Below, piece by piece: positions 59,321-64,000 of a stretch of 64,000 nt of DNA. Source of the stretch: Sphingomonas endophytica (lineage in GTDB: Bacteria; Pseudomonadota; Alphaproteobacteria; Sphingomonadales; Sphingomonadaceae). The stretch covers positions 292,205 to 356,204 of the forward strand of contig NZ_JACIJN010000003.1 of NCBI RefSeq assembly GCF_014199415.1, given 5' to 3'. Numbering within the stretch: position 1 is the stretch's first letter; the number at the start of each line of letters is the position of its first letter. The position numbers and the translations under genes were made by a program. Under the pieces are notes generated by a model that was not told the origin of the DNA, ran no database searches, and worked only from the letters and a program-made list of their open reading frames with translations.

Positions 59321-60631
59321 GTGAGCACCGACTTCTTCGCCGACATCCCCCAGATCAAATATGAGGGGCCGGAAACCACCAACGAACTCGCCTATCGTTA
59401 TTACGACAAGGACCGGGTCGTGCTCGGCAAGCGCATGGAGGATCACCTCCGCTTCGCCGCCTGCTTCTGGCACACCTTCTGCTGGCCGGGGTCGGACGTG
59501 TTCGGCGGCGGCACCTTCAACCGCCCGTGGCACGCCGGCGCGAACGACAGCGCGGCCGCGGCACAGAAGCGCGAGGTGGCGTTCGACTTCTTCACCAAGC
59601 TCGACGTGCCTTATTACTGCTTCCACGACGTCGACGTGATGGCCGACGCCGACAGCGTCGCCGAGCATCGCCGCTTCTTCGGCGAGGCGGTCGACCATCT
59701 GGAGAAGCTCCAGGCGTCGTCGGGCCGCAAATTGCTGTGGGGCACCGCCAATCTGTTCGGCAACCCGCGCTTCGCCGCCGGTGGCGCGACCAACCCCGAT
59801 CCGGAAGTCTATGCGTTCGGCGCGATGCAGGTCCGCGACGCGCTGGAGGCGACGCACCGCCTCGGCGGCAGCAACTACGTGCTGTGGGGCGGTCGCGAGG
59901 GGTATGAGACGCTTCACAACACCGACCTGAAGCGCGAGCTCGACAATCTCGGCCGCTTCCTGACGCTGGTCGTCGAGCACAAGCACAAGATCGGTTTCGA
60001 CGGCACGATCCTGATCGAGCCGAAGCCGCACGAGCCGACCAAGCACCAGTACGATTTCGACACCGCCACCGTGTACGGCTTCCTCAAGAAGTATGGGCTG
60101 GAGAACGAGGTCAAGGTCAACATCGAGGCGAACCACGCCACGCTGGCCGGTCATACCTTCGAGCACGAGCTGGCGATGGCCGGCGCGCTCGGCATCTTCG
60201 GCTCGATCGACGCCAACCGCGGCGATCACCAGAATGGCTGGGACACCGATCAATTCCCGAACTCGGTCGAGGAACTGACGCTGGCAATGATCGAGGTGCT
60301 CCGTGCGGGCGGCTTCACCACCGGCGGCTTCAACTTCGACGCCAAGGTCCGCCGCCAGTCGATGGACGCGGTCGACCTGTTCCACGGCCATGTCGGCGGG
60401 ATCGACGTCGTCGCGAAGGGCCTGCTCAACGCCGTCGCGCTGATCGAGGACGGTCGCCTCGATGCGATCAAGAAGGAGCGCTACGCCGGCTGGGACGCCG
60501 AGTTCGGCCGCAAGGTGTCGAGCCTCGACCTCGCCGGGATCGCCGACCTCGCCGAGAGCGCCGCCGTCAACCCGCGCCCGCGCTCGGGCCGTCAGGAGCG
60601 GATCGAGAACATCGTCAACCGCTTCATCTGA
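59321..60631 (+). CDS. xylA: Xylose isomerase
   Basis: Converts D-xylose to D-xylulose. 436 residues, class II (long) type: [20 protein letters not shown], the catalytic [26 protein letters not shown], metal-binding [19 protein letters not shown] and GSIDANRGD. It follows xylB, forming an isomerase-pathway operon with the GH43 gene. Confidence 0.97.
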   Translation: MSTDFFADIPQIKYEGPETTNELAYRYYDKDRVVLGKRMEDHLRFAACFWHTFCWPGSDVFGGGTFNRPWHAGANDSAAAAQKREVAFDFFTKLDVPYYCFHDVDVMADADSVAEHRRFFGEAVDHLEKLQASSGRKLLWGTANLFGNPRFAAGGATNPDPEVYAFGAMQVRDALEATHRLGGSNYVLWGGREGYETLHNTDLKRELDNLGRFLTLVVEHKHKIGFDGTILIEPKPHEPTKHQYDFDTATVYGFLKKYGLENEVKVNIEANHATLAGHTFEHELAMAGALGIFGSIDANRGDHQNGWDTDQFPNSVEELTLAMIEVLRAGGFTTGGFNFDAKVRRQSMDAVDLFHGHVGGIDVVAKGLLNAVALIEDGRLDAIKKERYAGWDAEFGRKVSSLDLAGIADLAESAAVNPRPRSGRQERIENIVNRFI

Positions 60632-60647
60632 TCCGACACGCTAAAAC

Positions 60648-60742
60648 CGTCATTCCCGCGAAGGCGGGAATCCAGACGCGCAGGTCCGTCAATAAGGGCG
60701 AGACCGCAGAGTATCTGGATCCCCGCCTCCGCGGGGATGACG
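60648..60742. repeat. Dispersed palindromic repeat, family 2
   Basis: Inverted repeat cgtcattcccgcgaaggcgg ... ccgcctccgcggggatgacg. The rest of the 317-base gap 60632-60948 contains no gene or clear motif apart from a direct repeat of actaat just before the aldehyde dehydrogenase start. Confidence 0.8.
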
Positions 60743-60948
60743 GGTGTGGCGGGGGCGATGCCCCCAAACGCAACGACGCGGCACCGGGCCGCATCCAACT
60801 GCTTAAGTCCGGCGCTCGCCGCTGCCCGGAGGCCGCTATTTTCGGCCACGTCACGACACCGGCGATGCCGCAGCAGCCACCGCAGGGTTGCGAAGCCGCC
60901 CCCTGCCGCCTAACTAATGTCCGACTAATTCCCATCACGAGGACGATC

Positions 60949-62529
60949 ATGATCGACGGAGCGATGCTCATCGGCGCCGAGGCGCGTCAGGCTGACAAGC
61001 GGTTCACCTCGGTCGATCCGTCGACCGGCAAGACGCTGACGCCCGACTTCTCCTCCGCCGGCCCCGACGCGGTCGACGCCGCCGCCGCGCTCGCCGCCGA
61101 GGCGTTCCCGACCTATGCCGCGACCGATCCCGAAACCCGCGCCGCGTTCCTCGAAGCCATCACCGACGAGATCCTCGCGCTCGGCGACGAGCTGATCCTT
61201 CGCGCGATGCAGGAAAGCGGCCTGCCGCGCGCCCGCCTCGAGGGCGAGCGTGGCCGCACCGTCGGCCAGCTCAAGCTTTTCGCGAACGTCGTCCGTCAGG
61301 GCGACTGGCTCGATGCCACGATCGATCCGGCAATGCCCGATCGCCAGCCGCTCCCGCGCCCCGACCTGCGCCGCATGAACGTCGCGCTCGGGCCCGTCGC
61401 GGTGTTCGGCGCGTCGAACTTCCCGCTCGCCTTCTCGGTCGCGGGCGGCGACACCGCCTCGGCGCTCGCGGCGGGCTGCCCGGTCGTCGTCAAGGGCCAC
61501 CCGGCGCACCCGGGCACCGGCGAGCTGGTCGCACGCGCGATCGCCAAGGCGGTCGAGAAGGCCGGGCTGCCGGCGGGCGTCTTCTCCTATCTGCCCGGCG
61601 AAACCAACGAGCTGGGCGGCGCGATCGTCCGCGATCCGCGCATCAAGGCGGTCGGCTTCACCGGCTCGCGCGGCGGCGGCATGGCGCTGATGAAGATCGC
61701 CGCCGAGCGTGACGAGCCGATCCCGGTCTATGCCGAAATGTCGGCGATCAACCCGGTCGTCATCATGCCGCATGCGCTCGAAGCACGCGGTGCGGCGCTC
61801 GCCCCGGCCTATGTCCAGTCGCTGACGATGGGCGCGGGCCAGTTCTGCACCAACCCCGGCCTCGTCCTCGCGATCGCCGGCCCGGCGCTCGACGCGTTCG
61901 TCGAGGCCGCCGGTCAGGCGCTGACCGAGAGCGCACCGACCACGATGCTCACCCCCGGCATCCACGCCAGCTTCGAAAAGGGCGTCGAGGCGCTCGCGTC
62001 GCATGCGGCGGTCACGACGGTCGCACGCGGCAAGGTCGGCGAGGGCGTCAATCAGGCGGTCGGCGCGCTGTTCCGCACCGACGCCGAGGCGTTCCTCGCC
62101 GATCGCGCGCTCGGACATGAAGTGTTCGGCTCGTCGTCGATCGTCGTCGCGTGCCGTGATTTCGCCGAGCTGAAGAAGGTCATCGCCAGCCTCGAAGGCC
62201 AGCTGACCGCGACGCTCCAGATCGATGCCGAGGACGAAGCCGACGCCAAGGGGCTGATCCCCGTGCTCGCCGATCGCGTCGGCCGCATCCTCGTCAACGG
62301 CTGGCCGACCGGCGTCGAGGTCGCCCCGGCGATGGTCCATGGCGGACCGTTCCCGGCGACCAGCGACGGCCGCACCACCTCGGTCGGCACCGGCGCGATC
62401 TACCGCTTCCTGCGCCCGGTCAGCCTCCAGAACCTGCCTGCCAGCCTGCTGCCGGAGGCGGTGTCGGACGCCAACCCCTGGGGCATCGCCCGCCGCCTCG
62501 ACGGCAAGCGCGAGGCGTCGCCGCGGTAA
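60949..62529 (+). CDS. Aldehyde dehydrogenase, alpha-ketoglutarate semialdehyde type
   Basis: 526 residues from the ATG at 60949. NAD(P)-dependent aldehyde dehydrogenase with catalytic Cys in [12 protein letters not shown] and general-base Glu in [30 protein letters not shown] and [20 protein letters not shown] are typical of the long subfamily that oxidises 2-oxoglutarate semialdehyde in oxidative pentose and sugar-acid pathways. Convergent with a sugar-acid dehydratase, it would supply 2-oxoglutarate from pentonates. The substrate is inferred from family and context. Confidence 0.87.
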   Translation: MIDGAMLIGAEARQADKRFTSVDPSTGKTLTPDFSSAGPDAVDAAAALAAEAFPTYAATDPETRAAFLEAITDEILALGDELILRAMQESGLPRARLEGERGRTVGQLKLFANVVRQGDWLDATIDPAMPDRQPLPRPDLRRMNVALGPVAVFGASNFPLAFSVAGGDTASALAAGCPVVVKGHPAHPGTGELVARAIAKAVEKAGLPAGVFSYLPGETNELGGAIVRDPRIKAVGFTGSRGGGMALMKIAAERDEPIPVYAEMSAINPVVIMPHALEARGAALAPAYVQSLTMGAGQFCTNPGLVLAIAGPALDAFVEAAGQALTESAPTTMLTPGIHASFEKGVEALASHAAVTTVARGKVGEGVNQAVGALFRTDAEAFLADRALGHEVFGSSSIVVACRDFAELKKVIASLEGQLTATLQIDAEDEADAKGLIPVLADRVGRILVNGWPTGVEVAPAMVHGGPFPATSDGRTTSVGTGAIYRFLRPVSLQNLPASLLPEAVSDANPWGIARRLDGKREASPR

Positions 62530-62553
62530 GCGTCGCGGGTTGTTGTGAAACGG

Positions 62554-62584
62554 AAAGGGCGGCCCTTCGGGGCCGCCCTTTTTG
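62554..62584 (+). terminator. Intrinsic terminator after the aldehyde dehydrogenase gene
   Basis: Hairpin aagggcggccc-ttc-ggggccgccctt followed by TTTTT, 25 bases after the stop. Confidence 0.88.
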
Positions 62585-62585
62585 T

Positions 62586-63201
62586 TCACGCGGAGGCGCG
62601 GAGGTGCTCCGCCCAGCGTCGCAGGCATGTTCAAAAACGAAGCCGGATTCGTCATTGCGAGCGCAGCGAAGCAATCCAGAGCCGGATCAGGACGCCCTGG
62701 ATTGCTTCGCTGCGCTCGCAATGACGAAAATGATGTCCGGCCGGCGCGGCAAACGCTCCCTCTCTGCGCCTCCGCGTCTCTGCGCGCGATCAATCCACGC
62801 CAAGCGGTGAGCACGAAGCTGTCGAGCAGGCGCCACCGTGCCACTTGCCCCGCGTCCTCGCGGCTGCGCGTGCAGCAGTCTTAGGCGCGCAGAGACGCAG
62901 AGAGGTCGTGGGCTACACGTCGTGCAGTTCCTCACAAGGATGTGAAGGGCTGCTGGCGCAGCCGGGAGAGACTTCTCGAGCGCCCTCCGCGCCTCCGCGC
63001 CTCCGCGCCTCCGCGTGAGAAATCTTGAATGCGCGCAGAGCACGCGAAGGACGCGGACAGGCGGTGCGCCATGCCACATTCCGCGAAAGCAACCATCGTC
63101 ATTCCGGTGGACGGAAGCCGTACCTGCGGCGCAACCTCTCTGCGCCGTCTGCGCGAACAAAAAAGGCGCGGAGAGAAGACCCTCCGCGCCTCCGCGTGTA
63201 C
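62586..63201. repeat. Gene-free block rich in cctccgcg-type repeats
   Basis: Several copies, in both orientations, of units related to ctctgcgcctccgcgt: 62587-62606, about 62757-62785, 62884-62908, 62975-63015 (four near-perfect cctccgcg units in tandem) and about 63133-63196. They surround a family 3 palindrome. No coding potential that I trust; the open frames here change frame across the repeats. It separates the aldehyde dehydrogenase gene from the convergent dehydratase. Confidence 0.65.
62650..62726. repeat. Dispersed palindromic repeat, family 3
   Basis: Inverted repeat cgtcattgcgagcgcagcga ... cgctgcgctcgcaatgacg. Compared with the other two copies, both arms carry the matching change t to c and a to g, so the palindrome is preserved. 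Confidence 0.8.
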
Positions 63202-63208
63202 AGATCCG

Positions 63209-64000
63209 TCAATGGTTGTCGCGCGGCAGCCCCATCGTCTGCGCGATGCGCTGGTACTTCTCGGCACCCTCGAGGATCGCGCCGGTGCTCATCTGCCCGA
63301 CCACGGCGCGCTGGATCTCCTGCCACGGCGTCTGCGAGGCCGGATAGGCATAGCCGCCCGCCGCCTCCAGCGCCGCGCGCCGCTCGGCCAGTTCCGCCTC
63401 GGGGATCAGCACGTTGGCCGTCCCCTTGCCCAGATCGACCCGCACCCGGTCGCCGGTCTGGAGCAGCGCGAGGCCCCCCATTGCGGCTGCCTCGGGCGAG
63501 GCGTTGAGGATCGACGGCGAGCCGCTCGTCCCCGATTGCCGCCCGTCGCCGATGCACGGCAAGGCATGGACACCCTCGGTGATCAGATACGCCGGCGGGC
63601 GCATGTTGACGACCTCGGCCGCGCCCGGATAGCCGACCGGCCCCGCGCCGCGCATGAACAGCAACGTCTCGGGCGTGATCCCGGTCGCCGGATCGTCGAT
63701 CCGCGCGTGATAATCCTCCGGCCCGTCGAACACCACCGCCGGCCCCTCGAACGCCTCGGGGTCGTCGGGGTTCGACAGGTAACGATCGCGGAACTCGGGG
63801 CTGATGACGCTGGTCTTCATCACCGCGGCGTCGAACAGATTGCCCGACAGCACGATGAACCCGGCCTCTTCCTTGAGCGGCGCGTCATAGGGGCGGATGA
63901 CCTTTTCGTCCTCGATCGCGACGCCGCGGCAATTGTCGCCCATCGTGCGGCCGTTGACGGTCAGCGCGTCCTCATGGATCAAGCCCTGCTCCATCAGCTG
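63209..64000 (-). CDS. IlvD/Edd family sugar-acid dehydratase (pentonate type), 5' part outside the window
   Basis: The C-terminal 264 residues or so of a protein that is usually about 575-600 long; the start lies beyond position 64000. Motifs are [64 protein letters not shown] and [18 protein letters not shown], ending [15 protein letters not shown]. This branch includes xylonate and arabonate dehydratases, and the neighbouring aldehyde dehydrogenase and xylose genes support a pentonate. The iron-sulfur cysteines lie mostly in the unseen half. A branched-chain dihydroxy-acid dehydratase (IlvD) is less likely. Confidence 0.88.
   Translation of the reverse strand, partial: QLMEQGLIHEDALTVNGRTMGDNCRGVAIEDEKVIRPYDAPLKEEAGFIVLSGNLFDAAVMKTSVISPEFRDRYLSNPDDPEAFEGPAVVFDGPEDYHARIDDPATGITPETLLFMRGAGPVGYPGAAEVVNMRPPAYLITEGVHALPCIGDGRQSGTSGSPSILNASPEAAAMGGLALLQTGDRVRVDLGKGTANVLIPEAELAERRAALEAAGGYAYPASQTPWQEIQRAVVGQMSTGAILEGAEKYQRIAQTMGLPRDNH

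Noticed and set aside
57689..60391. Open frame of about 900 codons antisense to xylB and xylA
   Set aside because: It spans two well-identified genes on the other strand and has no recognisable domain, so it is a GC-skew artefact.
62975..63015. Possible CRISPR array or minisatellite gene
   Set aside because: The repeats are short adjacent cctccgcg units without regular spacers and without cas genes nearby; treated as simple repeats.
49149..64000. Genomic island or integrated element carrying the sugar genes
   Set aside because: No integrase, transposase, tRNA target or composition shift was seen; it looks like ordinary chromosomal catabolic gene clustering.

Overview
The window looks like a chromosomal segment of a high-GC alphaproteobacterium of the Sphingomonas group. 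The evidence is the gene content and order (no rpsD between rpsK and rpoA, a ctrA gene behind a perfect TTAA-N7-TTAAC box, a zinc-lid adenylate kinase, a 354-codon RpoA), the codon use, and many dispersed palindromic intergenic repeats. It is a housekeeping and sugar-catabolism stretch. No prophage, insertion sequence, CRISPR array, tRNA or rRNA gene was seen.

Positions 1-23500 run almost entirely on the minus strand. A ParD-like gene, map and guaA (cut by the left edge) lie downstream of the ribosomal superoperon. In transcription order (right to left) that superoperon is rpsL-rpsG-fusA-tuf, then rpsJ-rplCDWB-rpsS-rplV-rpsC-rplP-rpmC-rpsQ, then rplN-rplX-rplE-rpsNH-rplFR-rpsE-rpmD-rplO-secY-adk, then a small membrane protein, then rpsM-rpsK-rpoA-rplQ. 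Intrinsic terminators sit after tuf, after rpsQ, after adk and after rplQ, so the four classical transcription units (str, S10, spc, alpha) can be read from the DNA. S12 carries arginine at codon 88, and S5 has an RGG-rich N-terminal extension of about 80 residues.

Positions 23500-45900 are mixed: a GT-C mannosyltransferase-like membrane protein, DUF3140, a LysR/pirin/WrbA quinone-stress cluster, an M15 peptidase, an RluA-type pseudouridine synthase, ArfB, a DUF1996 secreted protein, a free-methionine sulfoxide reductase, an M28 peptidase, a universal stress protein, pyruvate dehydrogenase E2 and lipoamide dehydrogenase flanking a thioesterase, an AI-2E-type transporter, ctrA, a PEP-CTERM protein, a MoCF-domain protein, a second methionine aminopeptidase and a CAP-domain lipoprotein. 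Positions 45976-47885 hold glnB-glnA behind a sigma-54 promoter motif.

Positions 49149-64000 form a hemicellulose-sugar catabolism region. A four-gene glucuronate operon (uxuA-uxaC-uxuB-kdgK) has every start overlapping the preceding stop. A GH43 lipoprotein, xylB and xylA follow on the other strand, then an alpha-ketoglutarate-semialdehyde-type dehydrogenase and the 3' part of an IlvD/Edd-type sugar-acid dehydratase. LacI-family operator palindromes stand before uxuA and before the GH43 gene, suggesting joint control of glucuronate and xylose use. The most unusual signal is a modular three-hairpin element directly after the stop codons of rpoA, fusA and glnA, always in the same orientation to transcription, with changed but still complementary stems.
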